Shown here piece after piece: positions 43,088 through 55,195 of a DNA stretch of 64,000 nucleotides. The DNA is from Mytilus galloprovincialis (Eukaryota > Mollusca > Bivalvia > Mytilida > Mytilidae), in assembly GCF_965363235.1 (NCBI RefSeq), contig NC_134838.1, positions 12,370,441 to 12,434,440 of the forward strand, given 5' to 3'. The notes beneath the pieces were generated by a model. The model did not search any database. It saw only the letters and a list, made by a program, of their open reading frames with translations, and had not been told where the DNA came from. The translations under genes were made by a program, and so were the position numbers. The stretch's first letter is position 1. Each line of letters opens with the position of its first letter.

Positions 43088-46000
43088 ATGTCGTTAAAAC
43101 AATTGGCAATTTACATATTTTGTATACAAGCTTATTCTGCAAAATACACACCGAACTGGAAATCTTTAGATTCTAGACCTTTACCGCCATGGTACGATGA
43201 AGCTAAATTTGGTATATTTATCCATTGGGGTGTATTTTCAGTTCCAAGTTTTCATTCGGAATGGTTTTGGAATTATTGGAAACTGCAGAAAATACCAGAT
43301 GTGGTATCTTATATGGACAAGAATTATTCACCGGATTTTACATATGCTGACTTTGCTTCACAGTTTACTGTGGAGTTTTTCAACCCACGGGAGTGGGCGG
43401 ATATTTTACAGGCCTCGGGCGCACGGTAAGTCAGCCCATGACAAATTAAAAAAACCAAAACAAGATGATTATGATATCAATATTAAATTTCAAGTGTTAA
43501 CTTAAACCATACTTACCCTTCATATTAATGACAAGACATGTAGCCCGATTATGCATGTAATATTTGCCACTGGACGTTTAGCAATCAACAATCTATCGAT
43601 CGTCCTGAATGGACAAAATGAATTGTATTTGTTTTATATTGGACACTCAGAGAGGTGGGTTCAATGGATTAATTTAAATAAATTAATAATAGTTCTTTCA
43701 ATCTTGGGCTTTATAAATATTTTGATATGAGCGTCACTGATGAGTCTTATGTAGACGAAACGAGCGTCTGGCGTACTAAATTATAATCCTGGTACCTTTG
43801 ATAACTATTGACCAAGACTTTACAATATCTCAACTCCTTGTGGGTACTTTTAAAGTTATATCGATCATTTGACGCTATAAAGACATATTAAAATATGAAA
43901 TTAAATACGAAAATACAATTAAATTAAATAAGCTAGCTTCAAGCATCTTTTTATCATGCAGTTTATTTTTATTTTTAGTTATTATATATGACGGCAGAAC
44001 TTATTTATTAGTATATTTTTTCAGATATGTTGTCCTTACCAGCAAACACTGCGAAGGTTTTACTAACTGGCCATCAAACTATTCTTTTAACTGGAACTCC
44101 AATGCCACGGGTCCTAATAGAGATTTAGTTGGTAAGCGAACTTTTAAGCTCCTCCATTACAAGCCAATTGTTAATAAGCAGTAATCAATGTTAATATAAA
44201 AAAGAAGATGTGGTATGATTGCCAATGAGACAACACTTCACACTTAAGAGACCAATTGACACAGAAATTAACAGCTATAGAACAACGTACGGCCTTCAAC
44301 AATGAGCAACGCCCATACCGGAGGGTCAGCTTTTAAACGTCCCGAAATCACTAATTTAAAACAATTTAAACGTACAAATGCATACAAACAAACAACTATT
44401 CAACAACAGGAAAATGTAAGATTTGTTTGCACTGTTGATCAGTTATTGTACATGTAATCCGGTTATAGCTTGATAAAAACACCCAGACGACAATTTATGC
44501 ATTGAATTGTTTCCATTTCAGGCGAATTTTCAAGTGCCATTCGAGAAAAAACGAATTTGAAATTAGGATTATACCACTGTCTTTCTGAATGGTTTAATCC
44601 ACTTTACCTCAGTGACAAGGAAGCCAATTTTACAACAAACGATTTTGTGAAGGTATTTTTCTCATTCTTATAGAGTTATGTGTGGTAAGATGCTATAAAC
44701 TAAGTATGTAACCTACACACTCATGTGTTAAGTTATACAAATAAAATGTTTGTCTCTCTGTACCACCTCAATGAGATGAATCTCTACCTGACATTTCTTA
44801 CACATATATATTTTCCTCTTACATTCTCATAAAAAGCAAAATACTTCATTTTTTTTTTTTACAAACGTGCAGGTTCTATCAACATGCTTCATTATTTATA
44901 ACAAGTTTTATTTGGCGAAAGACAATCACATTGGAACCTTTTATAGCTGACAATGAAAGCAAGTCTAGTAACCGCTATTTATATACTGTCCGTCCAAAAT
45001 ATTTTGAACAGTACACTTTCGTCAAAGTTTGCTTGGCTTCTATGAAAAGGAACGTTTTTATATTTGATCTGGTGCTTTATAATGATGAGTTGTAACAATT
45101 TTTAGAAATGCCGTGTAGTAGCTACTTCCTGCTTTGCCAATTCTTTGAAATTTTGCAACACTCATTGTAGACGGATATTTATATTTGGTCTAGAGCTTGA
45201 TAAGATTGAGTTATAGCGTGTAAGCAATTCTTACATCTGCTTTACATCTACTTCCTGTTTGCTGATATATATAGTTTGAAATTTTACAACACTCATTACA
45301 TTGTGCATGGAATATTTTCGTCAACCATTTCTCGGCTTCTATGGAAGCGAATAATTTCATATTTGCCCATTAGGATCATGTAAATTCTGTTCCATATAAG
45401 ACCATACAGAGGCGGATTTAGGGGGGGGCAGGGGGCCCGGCCCCCCCTTTTGGGAAAAAATTTGGTTGCTTATATAGGGAATCATTGAAGCGTGACTGGA
45501 GCGGGCCCCCTCTTAGGTCAGTCAGTGGGCCCCCACTTATGTAAATTTCTGGATCCGCAACTGCCATATAATGATCCATTTCTTTTAGTGCAGAAGTTTA
45601 TTTTTCTCATTTGTTTAATTTAGTTTAAGATCATGCCCGAGCTTTATGAACTGGTCAGTAAATATAAACCAGAGTTGCTTTGGTCTGATTTATGTGAGAA
45701 AAAAGGGCCTGCATCCTATTGGACATCAAGGGAATTTCTTACATGGCTGTACAACGAAAGGTGAGAGCTAAAGTCTAAATATGTTAATGTAATCAATAAT
45801 GGGGTTTTACTGATCTTATGTTTATATTTTACGATTTGAAATGCATGCATGAATGTTAAATATTTCTTTCCTCTCTATTGTGTAATATTCATTAATTGCA
45901 CATTCAAACAGGATGCTCTATTTTGTTTGCAGTGCAACTGATGAGTCTTATTTAGACAGACAGTTCCTAAGGAATAAAACTAACCTTTTCTTGAAATATA

Positions 46001-49000
46001 TCAAGTAACGCTTATTTGGATTTGGATCCTATTCATCTGTATTATAGTGCAGCGTTCAATTTTTTTAACTTGACATATCACTGAAGTTAACATGTAATTT
46101 AACATGTGAAAACTCAAAGCTACTTTAGTATATAACACAGTAAGTGTATCAGTAAATAAAGGCAACAGTAGTTTCGAGAGTAGTATACCGGAGTTTAAAA
46201 GTCATAAATCGATTGAGTGAAGAAAACAAATCATAGGTTACAAACTAAAACCGAGGGAGCTCATTAATTATAAGAGGAAAACAAAGGAACAACATGAACA
46301 CTGAAGTGCAACAAAAAACAAACACAAACACACATAGAAAAGAACTATTTGAAAACAACGGTCATATCCCTGACTAGGTTCAGGACATATTAAGAAAAAT
46401 TGGCGGGTTGAATTTTATTTTATGGCTAGCCAAACCTCCCGCTTAACTAAACGTGCTATTATTCCTTTAATTGGTTTTAGTGGATACATTTTTGCAGGGT
46501 GATAAAAATGTGTAAAAAAACCATGATTAATTTTAAAACAATGTTTTTTTTTAAAATAAACTGTTTCAGTCCAGTGAAAGAGACAGTTGTAACTAATGAC
46601 CGTTGGTGTGATGTTTGTTTGTGTAAACATGGCGGATATCACACCTGCACAGACAGATACAATCCAGGTGTGTACTATAAATCATGTTTTAATCTACATC
46701 ACTTTGAAACAGCCCCAACCATACCCCCCCCCCCCACCCCCCCCCCCCCACCCCCTGTAAACATGGCGGATGTCACACCTGCACAGACGGATACAACCTA
46801 GGTGTGAACTATAAACCATATATATGAATCCACATCACTTTGAAACAGCCCCAACAATACCCCCCCCCCCCCACCCTGTAAACATGGCGGATGCCACACA
46901 TGCACAGACAGATATAACCCAGGTGTGTACCATAATGAAGAGATTTATTTTATATAGTATATGTATTTTTTTTTTTTTGCTTAAAGATGTATAGTAAAAT
47001 TTTCATCACTTGTCGTCCGTCGTCCGTCGTCTGTTGTCCGTCGTCGTTAACTTTTACAAAAATCTTCTCCTCTGAAACTACTGGGCAAAATTTAACCAAA
47101 TTTGTCCACAATCATCATTGGGTATCTATATTAAAAAAATGTGTCCGGTGACCCGGCCAAACAACCAAGATGGCCATCATGGCTAAAAGTAGAACATAGG
47201 GATAAAATGTAGATTTTGACTTATATCTCTGAAACCAAAGCATTTAGAGCAAATCTGACAGGGGAAAATTGTTTTTCAGGTTAATATCTATATGCCCTGC
47301 AATTTTTCAGATGAATCGGACAACTTGTTGTTTGGTTGCTGTCCCTGAATTGGTAATTTTAAGAAAATTTTGCAGCTTTTGGTTATTATCTTGAATATGA
47401 TTATAGATAGAGATAAACTGCAAACAGCAATAATGTACAGCAAAGTTAGACCAAAATATAAGCAACATCACCTTAAGGAGTTATTGCCCTTTATAGTAAT
47501 TGTTTACAATTTTCAAAAATTTTTACAAGATATTTTGCACTGTAACTACTGGGCCAAGTTCATTTTAGATAGAGAAAATTGTTAGCAGCAAGAATTTCAA
47601 TAAAGTACGATCTACAACCATATCACCATCACCAAAAAACAATTTTGTTATGAATCCATCTGTATCCTTTGTTTAAAATGCACATAGACCAAGATGAGCG
47701 ACACAGGCTCTTTATAGTCTCTAGTTCTTTTAACAGTATATATACAAGAAATTTCCCTTTTCCATTAATTTTGTGTCATTTTTATGCTTAAACACGTACT
47801 GTATAAATCTGAAAGCTGTCAACAAAGAATTCTTGACCTGTCGCCATTTTTTTCGAACTATTTAAACTTTCAAATAATTAAAAAACAACAACAAAAGAGT
47901 GCATCTTATGAATATAGATTTAAAGTTATATGATTTAAAGTTATATATACCTACTTAGAAAAACATTCATTCTTCTGCATACTTAAACATGTAAACGCAT
48001 CTCATCATTATAACAAATATTTAACCTAACATAAGTAGTCCCCTACCGACGAAGTCGAAGTGGACTTGAGGTTTGCACTCCGTCTGTCTGTCCGTCTGTC
48101 TGTCTGTCTATCCATCCGTCAGTCCGGCAAATCAGTTTTCCACACTTTTATTCTTCGTCCTTGAAGATATTGTTTATTTTTGAAAGCTTAGTTTGTCCTA
48201 ATGTAATTACAGGTACATTGCAGAAGCATAAATGGGAGAACTGTATGACAATAGATCAGAGGTCATGGGGATATCGTAGAAATGCAAATATTGAAGATTA
48301 CCTATCTGTGCATGAGATTATTACAACTTTCGCATCGACAATCAGGTAATTATTAATCTAATCTGGCCTTTACAAATAATAATTACAAAAAAGTATTGTA
48401 GACAACTGCATTTTATAGACTACACTTTGATTATAACTTTTATTATATCATCTTGCTGTTAAATTCTTTTTTTAAAAACAAAATGTATGATACAAAAAAA
48501 GTGCATGTCTTTTTAAGTGTATTTTTTAAGAGTACGCACAACAAAGGTAACGTGTTTATATGCAGGATGTGGAGAAGGGTTTAAATACTCATTGATGTAG
48601 ATACCATATATCAAACAGCATAGAACGTAAAATGAGTACCATTATAAATAATCATAGATACCAGGATGGCAATTTTATATGTGCACAAGACGCGCGTTTC
48701 GTCTACAAAAGACTTGTAAGTGCCGCTCGAATAAAAAAAATGTAAAAAGGCCAAATAAAGATCAAAATTGAAGAGCATTGAGGACCAAAATTTCCTAAAA
48801 ATTTTGCCAAATACAGTTTAGCTAATATTTTTCTGAGGTAGAAAAGCCTTTAAGTTAGTTTTTCAAAAATTCAATGCTTTGAAAACAGTTAATTTATAAT
48901 TATGAACATATCAATGATAACTCAAGTCAATACAAAAGCGCTGGGCTGGACTGGTGATACCCTCAGGAAATTAAAACCTAGATACCAGGACTGAAATTTT

Positions 49001-51770
49001 ATATTTGCGCCTGACGATAAAAGAGATAATACAAACACACGCTGATTACCCCCCCCCCCCCCCCCAAGATGAACAGAGGCACTATTCCAAAGTGCAAGTG
49101 CAAACAGATAACACATATAATAAGACAGATACTGAAAATGGATAAAAACAAAAAACACACAAATGTACCCTGGAGAAATAAATCAAAAGACATATGTATT
49201 TTTAGTTGTGGTGGTAACATGTTAATGAATATTGGTCCAACCAAAGATGGAATAATTATGCCAATATTTGAAGAAAGACTTCGACAGTTTGGTAGCTGGC
49301 TGAAAGTTAATGAGGAGGCTGTATATGGAACTGTGCCATGGAGTCATCAGAAGGATAGTTTGACCAAAGATATTTGGTATGGTAGAACGTGTTCATTATC
49401 AATGATGAATATACGTATTCATTGTTCATTTTAAACTATGTAATTTAGGATTCAGTGAAAATTAGGTGTTATCAATTTTGGAATATCACGATATGTAAAA
49501 AAAGTGGGTTAAATAAACTCATCATAGATACCAGGACTAAGTTTTGTATATATGTCAGACGCGCGTTTCGTCTACAAAAGACCCATCAGTGACGCTCGAA
49601 TCCAAAAAAGTTAAAAAGGCCAAATAAAGTACGAAGTTGAAGAGCATTGAGGACCAAAATACATGTTGACAGCATACCTGACACTAGACGGAGTGACTAC
49701 GGATCGCTTTGAAAATATATGAAATATTGATAGATAGTCGTCTCCGTCTCATCTTCTACCAATCAGTCAATAAATTTGATTATATTGAATTATCAGTTAT
49801 AATTCATAAAAAAATATCAAATTAAAATTAAGACAACAACGTGTTGAAGATATGATATCTATCCGATTGAATTCAAAATTCAGTACATTAGTTAAGCCTC
49901 GGTCACACCTTACCGGATAGCTCGAACGGACGCCTAACGGATAACTTTTTTTCAATCCGTTAGACGTCCGTCCATATCCGTTGCATGTCCGTTAAGCGTC
50001 CGTTTTATCCGTTGCATGTCCGTTAAGCGTCCGTTTTATCCGTCGACGTCCGTTCTGTCCGGTGGAAAATTTTGAGCATGTTCAAAACTTTGAACGGACG
50101 TCTAACGGATAAAATGTCCGTTGAACGTCCGTTAGACGTCCGTTAGACGTCCGTTTTGTACGGTACTCGTCCGTTTCGTTTCCGTTTTGTATCCGTTACG
50201 TGTCCGTTATACATCCGTTGGAGGTCTGGCAGATAAATTCACCAACGGACTTCTAACGGACGTCTAACGGATAAAACGGATGAGAAACGGACTTCTAACG
50301 GACGTATAACGGACATAACGGATGATGAACGGATCTGAAACGGATAAAATTGATGCCAATTGAAAATTTCTCGTCAGAAATGCCAAAAATATTTCTTAAG
50401 GTTCATGAATTCTTATTATTCATAATCGATCCTAGAGTAAGGGCACATCTTCACAATCAATCAGCTGTTAAACTTATTCAGGTCAGACACTACCCTTTAG
50501 CGGCATTTTGAAGAACAAACAAAAACCAGTTACACAGAACTTTGACAAATAGATTTGCTTTCATTATATTGCATGTTTTTTCAGTTTTGTTTGGTAGGAT
50601 TTGCATGATTTTTTATGTGATAGTCGGTTAAAAAGTTCATCAGAGCTCATGTTTTGTCTGTTATTATGTATATATATGCCGACTCGAAATAAAATCAACT
50701 TACTTAATTACTTAACTAGAACATTTTCAATATTAATGCGATTGACATGTATTATTATTGTCGCCTTTAATTTTTTCGTATATCTTGTTTATCCGTTTTA
50801 TCCGGTACGCTTCCGTTAGGTGTCCGTTTTATGCGGTACTCGTCCGTTGGATGTACGTTCGACATCCGTTCTGTCCGTTACGTCTCCGTTTCTCGTCCGT
50901 TGCATATCCGTTGCATGTCCGTTATGCATTCGTTAGGCGTCCGTTTTAGTTGGTCAGTACATCAACGGACGCCCAACGGATAACAATTTTGTCAACGGAC
51001 AACTTTTATTTTCATCCGTTAGGCGTCCGTTCGTCTTATCCGGTAAGGTGTGACCGAGGCTTTAAAAATAATGACGTTCCATAGCTTATTACTAAATTCA
51101 GCATTTAGTACTGATGATGAATCTCGGTTATCGGATTTCATGTCATTCAACTAAATAATTTATGCCATCATATTTCAGCTTCACACATAACTATATTTCA
51201 ACTATATTTTCGAATGTTGAAGTTGATGCGTTCGGGAACATTTTTCGAATTAAACGTAGGCAAGAAAATTAGACAAAAGCTATTCTCGAAATTCTGGAAA
51301 TTCTAGATTAATATATGACCTTTCCGATATTCTCCGAACTTTGTTACAGAAGATATATTTTCTCTATTCCCAGTCAGATTTTCTTTAAAGCATGTTTTAG
51401 TACCCATTTAAGACATTTAAGTTCCTTACAAAATTAATCCTATTATGATTAAACCAGTCAACTTACACGAAGCAGGTAACTTTGAAAATCAATAGATATT
51501 ATTTTTCACAGGTATACAATGCGGAAAACTGATAATGAAGGAACTGTTGTTTATGCAATAGTGTTGTCATGGCCAGTACAGTCTGTGTTGAGTTTATTTG
51601 AGCCTTTAGCAACGCCAGTCACACAAGTAACAATGCTTGGTTATCAGGGAGAATTTAGTTGGATTGCTGCTGAATATCAAGGAATTTATATAGATGTGCC
51701 AATTATATCATGGAATAAACTGCCTTCTCGGTGGGCATGGATATTCAAATTGACTTTTATAGACAATTAG
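43088..51770 (+). CDS. FUCA1-like: Alpha-L-fucosidase-like protein, GH29 (copy 4), 8 exons, most canonical pocket
   Basis: Coding exons: 43088-43425, 44025-44131, 44522-44652, 45624-45760, 46570-46667, 48213-48345, 49206-49376, 51512-51770. They encode 457 aa in frame with GT-AG introns throughout. Exon 1 is 9 nt shorter and exon 8 is 3 nt shorter than in copies 1-3. A signal peptide ends at YSA (18). FGIFIHWG (His46), SEW (Glu58), WSD (Asp214, predicted nucleophile, as in human WSD), CTDRY (Asp266) and KWENC (Glu279) are all present. The only obvious pocket change is TSKHCEGF, with Cys122 for the second His. Of the four it looks the most likely active alpha-L-fucosidase, and it is the most diverged from the other three. 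[10 protein letters not shown] adds a cysteine compared with copies 1 and 3. Confidence 0.95.
43720..43808 (-). repeat. Dispersed repeat family M, reverse fragment
   Basis: GAGCGTCACTGATGAGTCTT, GTAGACGAAACGAGCGTCTG and ATAATCCTGGTACCTTTGAT, in intron 1 of copy 4. Confidence 0.8.
44205..44400 (+). repeat. Dispersed repeat family N, well preserved copy
   Basis: AGAAGATGTGGTATGATTGC, ATGAGACAACACTTCACAC, GTACGGCCTTCAACAATGAG and TTTTAAACGTCCCGAAATCA, in intron 2 of copy 4. Confidence 0.75.
45407..45563. mobile_element. MITE family Q (CAGAGGCGGAT ends), 157 bp, target duplication CCATA
   Basis: It begins CAGAGGCGGATTTAGGG and ends TGGATCCGCAACTG, flanked by CCATA at 45402-45406 and 45564-45568. 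The interior carries GC-rich runs and matches 52779-52942 in reverse orientation. It lies in intron 3 of copy 4. The translated GPGG/GGP-type peptide seen across it is an artefact of the G/C runs. Confidence 0.85.
46155..46450 (+). repeat. Dispersed repeat family C, copy in intron 4 of copy 4
   Basis: AAAGGCAACAGTAGTTTCGA, AAATCGATTGAGTGAAGAAA, AGGAAAACAAAGGAACAACA and GGCTAGCCAAACCTCCCGCT. The order is the same as at 14175-14460. Confidence 0.8.
46623..46934 (+). repeat. Three tandem copies of the 3' half of exon 5 plus its splice donor (copy 4)
   Basis: GTAAACATGGCGGATATCAC is at 46623 in the true exon, and near-identical units begin at 46757 and 46878. Each unit runs through the CTGCACAGACAGATA-like coding end, a donor-like AGGTGTG, a TCACTTTGAAACAGCCCCAA block and a C-rich run. 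Periods are 134 and 121 bp. The extra copies are in intron 5. Reading through the first donor meets a stop at 46799-46801, so they do not extend the protein. Confidence 0.9.
46975..47735 (+). repeat. Dispersed repeat with GTCCGTCGTCCGTCGT head (CAAGATGGCCATCATGGC block)
   Basis: A CGTCC-rich head, then AAACTACTGGGCAAAATTTA, CCAAGATGGCCATCATGGCT, TTATATCTCTGAAACCAAAG, and a second CTGTAACTACTGGGCCAAGT at 47538. The phrase is repeated internally at a distance of about 450 bp. It is non-coding. Its style matches repeats I know in bivalve genomes; the class is not determined. Confidence 0.6.
48652..48990 (+). repeat. Dispersed repeat family M, long copy plus second partial head
   Basis: ATCATAGATACCAGGATGGC, GACGCGCGTTTCGTCTACAA and TTGAAGAGCATTGAGGACCA, followed by GCGCTGGGCTGGACTGGTGA and a new AGATACCAGGACTGAAATTT head at 48980. 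It lies in intron 6 of copy 4. A 17-base C run follows at 49050-49066. Confidence 0.8.
49515..49665 (+). repeat. Dispersed repeat family M, best preserved copy
   Basis: CTCATCATAGATACCAGGAC, GTCAGACGCGCGTTTCGTCT, CATCAGTGACGCTCGAATCC and GTACGAAGTTGAAGAGCATT. It is useful as a family reference. Confidence 0.85.
49894..51062. mobile_element. 1.17-kb fold-back element with AGCCTCGGTCACACCTTACCGGAT ends, target duplication TTA
   Basis: The left end AGCCTCGGTCACACCTTACC is exactly inverted at the right (GGTAAGGTGTGACCGAGGCT). TTA flanks both sides. Both subterminal regions (49925-50340 and 50790-51040) are arrays of a 10-12-bp motif around TCCGTTAGACG, in both orientations. The centre (50345-50790) is AT-rich unique sequence. 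A 3-bp TTA/TAA duplication is the rule for PIF/Harbinger transposons, which is the likeliest mobiliser. It has no transposase and lies in intron 7 of copy 4. Confidence 0.85.
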
Positions 51771-52157
51771 TCCTTTTATTAACAAATAATTTAACAGGAC
51801 TCTGTCTCCAGTAACCATCAGTCTCTGTACGTAGGAATCAGCCAGCTATGCAACTTATTATATCAACTATTGAAAATGTCTTAAAGGAAAGAAGAACTGG
51901 TGTGTGACAGATATATGTCCTGGCAAGCACTATTTCTGTACGTATTTGCTAGTGGCAAAGCAGGGAAGGATCTCTTATCAATTGATAAAACCATCATCTT
52001 ATCAATCACATTTTCCCAAAATTTTGCAGGTTTGCAATGGATTTAAAACGCGAGAAAAAATATCAATTCGTAAAATAGAAGAATATGTGAAGAATTACGA
52101 AACATGCTGAAAGTAAAACCAGCTATATGCAGTACATTGATCTACAAAATTACAATG

Positions 52158-52163
52158 AATAAA
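52158..52163 (+). promoter_or_regulatory. Candidate poly(A) signal, fucosidase copy 4
   Basis: AATAAA lies 388 bp after the stop codon. The sequence between (51771-52157) shows no other feature and would form the 3' UTR. Usage is inferred. Confidence 0.4.
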
Positions 52164-52778
52164 AACTTACGAGCATCCCATAATTTCTTTGATATATTTT
52201 CTGTATTACTATATCATTTAATGGAGTTCTGAAGGAAACATCCATTCAATCACTTTTTACCTCAACATTCCATTCTTAGATACAAACACACTTTGTTGTC
52301 CACATTTCCGTTTCTAACTGTTTATCTTTGTGTTTTGTATCCACAGTGATATAATTAGATAAGTAACGGCTTTAAATCCATCATGCAATGAAGCCATTTC
52401 GACGACTAAGACTTGCCAGATTTTTACACAAGTTTCATAATTAGTTTTTATAGTGGGACTGGAAATACAACTCTATAAATTCATCTCCTGTTTTCTTGGA
52501 CTATGTTCCATCTTTTGTTTATATGTAGTGTTAAGTTTTAGCTTGCATTTGTCTTGTCGTTTTTCATTTCTTTTAATTTATGGCTTACGATAGCACCTAG
52601 ATGTTTTCACCTTTCAACATCACGAACATATTTAATAGTAAAATATGTGATTAACTTGGCAGATTAAAAATATGGAATGCATTCCTAGCACTCTTTATCG
52701 ACACCTTATACTACTTCTTAAACTATTATTGTCTGATTATACTCCTGAATACAAAAAATGAAAATATCTATACAAGAA

Positions 52779-52942
52779 CACTGGCGGATCTAGAAATTTT
52801 CATAAGTGGGGGCCCACTGACTGACCTAAGAGGGGGCCCGCTCCAGTCACGCTTCAGTGATTCCCTATATAAGCAACCAAATTTTTTCCCAAAAAGGGGG
52901 GGCTCGGGCCCCCTGGGCCCCCCCCCCCTAAATCCGCCTCTG
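52779..52942. mobile_element. MITE family Q, 164 bp, target duplication AAGAA
   Basis: It begins CACTGGCGGATCTAG and ends TAAATCCGCCTCTG, with AAGAA at 52774-52778 and 52943-52947. The interior is the reverse complement of 45407-45563 with few differences, so these two are close relatives and recent. Confidence 0.85.
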
Positions 52943-52947
52943 AAGAA

Positions 52948-53929
52948 CCAATTTGACAATATATTGGAAACTCTTTTAGTATTATAATTTTCACGTTATG
53001 ATGGTTGTAAACTTGGATACTATTGATGATGAGTTTCATTATCTATTTCTATGTACATTTCTTAAAGGTACCAAGTGATCTCTGTTGATTAAAATCCACC
53101 TTTAATATCGATACGCATGACAATACTTTAACCGGCTGTAAAAGGTTGTAAAATTTTGTTATTTGTTGTTAGTTATTCATTCTTGCCTGTATCCTATAAT
53201 TTGTTTATTTTACTTAGACAATTTGATGTTTTGAAAATTTAATGTTAATTATTTTGTATATATGTTTTTGTTAATAAAAATTTAAAAAACTTTTTGGTTA
53301 ATTTGTGCCGATCACTAGACTGGTAAGTAAAGGTACTGTGTTAGTTAATCAAGGTAAGTAAAGGTACTGTGTTAGTTAATCAATCATAATTACGGAATGT
53401 CTTGAGTATTTTGGTGTGTATTAGCTCCTTATTCTCAACCTGATTACGGTTTTTTTACCCTCGAAAGGCTGAAAATTATGGGAGAAACTTACCAGTTTTC
53501 TTGTAATGTACAATATTTTAGCACTCTTGTATAGTTAAATTTCGGATTTAATGGTCGCTATAGGATTTTGAATCCAGTAACAGTGAATTAGAAAGGACGT
53601 TATCAACGTGCAGCAGAGAGAAACCTATTACTTATTCCTTGGGTACCGTTAATTTAAAATTGTTATTGTAGTTTATGTTGTTTCACATCTTATTGTTCGA
53701 GAATTATATCAAATTCAAAATTTAAATGCATCAGTTTTGCATTTGGAAAATATCTTCAATGATAATCGAGACTATAAGAATTGGATGGCTGGTACGTAAA
53801 ACGATCGTTGAATAGAAAACATTGAAAAGAAGGGGTGCTGTTGCTCTTTGAATTGAAAAATCGAAAATGCACATCCTGCTTGAATATCTTTATGCGAGTT
53901 ATGTTCCATTTTTTATTTTAAGCATTTTA
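52948..53929. other. Intergenic stretch, no gene seen
   Basis: The only structure noticed is a direct repeat of a 31-bp unit containing GGTAAGTAAAGGTACTGTGT near 53321-53382. The remainder is AT-rich with no convincing frame. Confidence 0.5.
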
Positions 53930-54110
53930 AATTTATGATTTTGCCTATTTTTGCCATTATACTAATTGTATTGTTATTCTGAAGCAGGTCAGGAATATGA
54001 TAGTTGTTGTACATTCGTTTGATGTGTTTTGTCGTTTGATTTTGCCATATGATTAGGGACTTTCCGAATGAATTTTCCTCGAGGTTCAGTATTTTTGTAA
54101 TTTTACTTTT
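53930..54110 (-). repeat. Dispersed repeat family D, reverse copy
   Basis: GGTCAGGAATATGATAGTTG, TTCGTTTGATGTGTTTTGTC and GATTAGGGACTTTCCGAATG. Confidence 0.75.
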
Positions 54111-54865
54111 GATGAATGTTTCAAAACACAATCAATGTATATATTAACTAAAAAGATTCAATTTTATGCTTTTAATATCAAATGTTTTAAACAAATTTGA
54201 AGTAAATGTCATTTCGACCCTTCATTTACCTTACCAGTTGAAGCAAGATCCATATTAGGGTTGGTAGCACAAACAAAAATTGACGTCCAAAGTACCTGGG
54301 CTCTTCTATAATTGACCTCATTTTTCATGAAGTGTTTTATTTCTTCACAATGAGTATACAATATGTTAGTATTTACTGTGCTTTAGCTTTTTCAATGAGT
54401 GTACCGATTGGAAATGATTGTTTAATGTGTATTGTGTACAGAGATGATTGGAACATGTTCTATCTAAAATTTCAAATTCAATTTTAAAAAAATGCATTTA
54501 TTTTGAATTATTTGCGCCAATGGCTTATAGCATCAGTTATCTATATGGAAATATTAGGACAAAAGATATACTAGTACACAATTGAAGATTATGTAAATGC
54601 TAAGAAATAACTTCAATTGATTTGCTAATGTAAATAGGTTGTGAAAGTTGATTGACAAAGTAAAAGGCAGCGCAGATGGAACATATACGAGTTTAAACTT
54701 TCATTTAAAAAAAGACAATCATTTGTTTTAATTACAATACAAGATTTAAGTCGTTAGCATTGTACCTCGCATTTATCTTAGATCATAATCTGATTGAAAT
54801 ACAAATCATATCTGTCCGCCCTTTTCTTATAAGCATTTGCCAGATGACCTATAGTAGTCAAACTC
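54111..54865. other. Intergenic stretch, no gene seen
   Basis: AT-rich sequence. The longest frames are short and lack motifs, and no repeat family from elsewhere in the window is recognised. Confidence 0.4.
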
Positions 54866-54869
54866 CAAA

Positions 54870-55195
54870 AAACTTCCCGAGTCGTCAATTTGAGTCAATT
54901 TCTATTAAAAAAATAATGAAATACCGAAGTCCAAGGAAAATTCAAATCGGAAGGTCCCTTATCACATGGCAAAATCAAAAGCTCAAACACATCAAACGAA
55001 TGGAAAACAACTGTCATATCCTGACTTGGTATAGACATTTCCTTATGTAAAAAAGTGGACAAATTCTGGTTAAAAACAAAGAAATAACATGACCTTACAG
55101 TTTTAGTTTGTAACCCGGATTTGTTTTTTTTTTCTCAATCGATATATAAAATTCGAACAGCGGTATACTACTGTTGCCTTTACTTACATTCACTG
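54870..55195. repeat. Family D copy (plus) followed by family C copy (minus)
   Basis: 54870-55075 matches family D (GGCAAAATCAAAAGCTCAAA, ACTGTCATATCCTGACTTGG). 55095-55195 is the reversed head of family C (CCCGGATTTG, GAACAGCGGTATACTACTGT, TGCCTTTACTTA). Another diverged family D copy is at about 55690-55840. Confidence 0.7.

Noticed and set aside
46499-46801. Pro-rich 100-aa frame
   Set aside because: It is exon 5 of fucosidase copy 4 read through its donor into C-runs.
52768-53039. Gly/Pro-rich minus-strand frames
   Set aside because: They translate the G/C runs of a family Q MITE.
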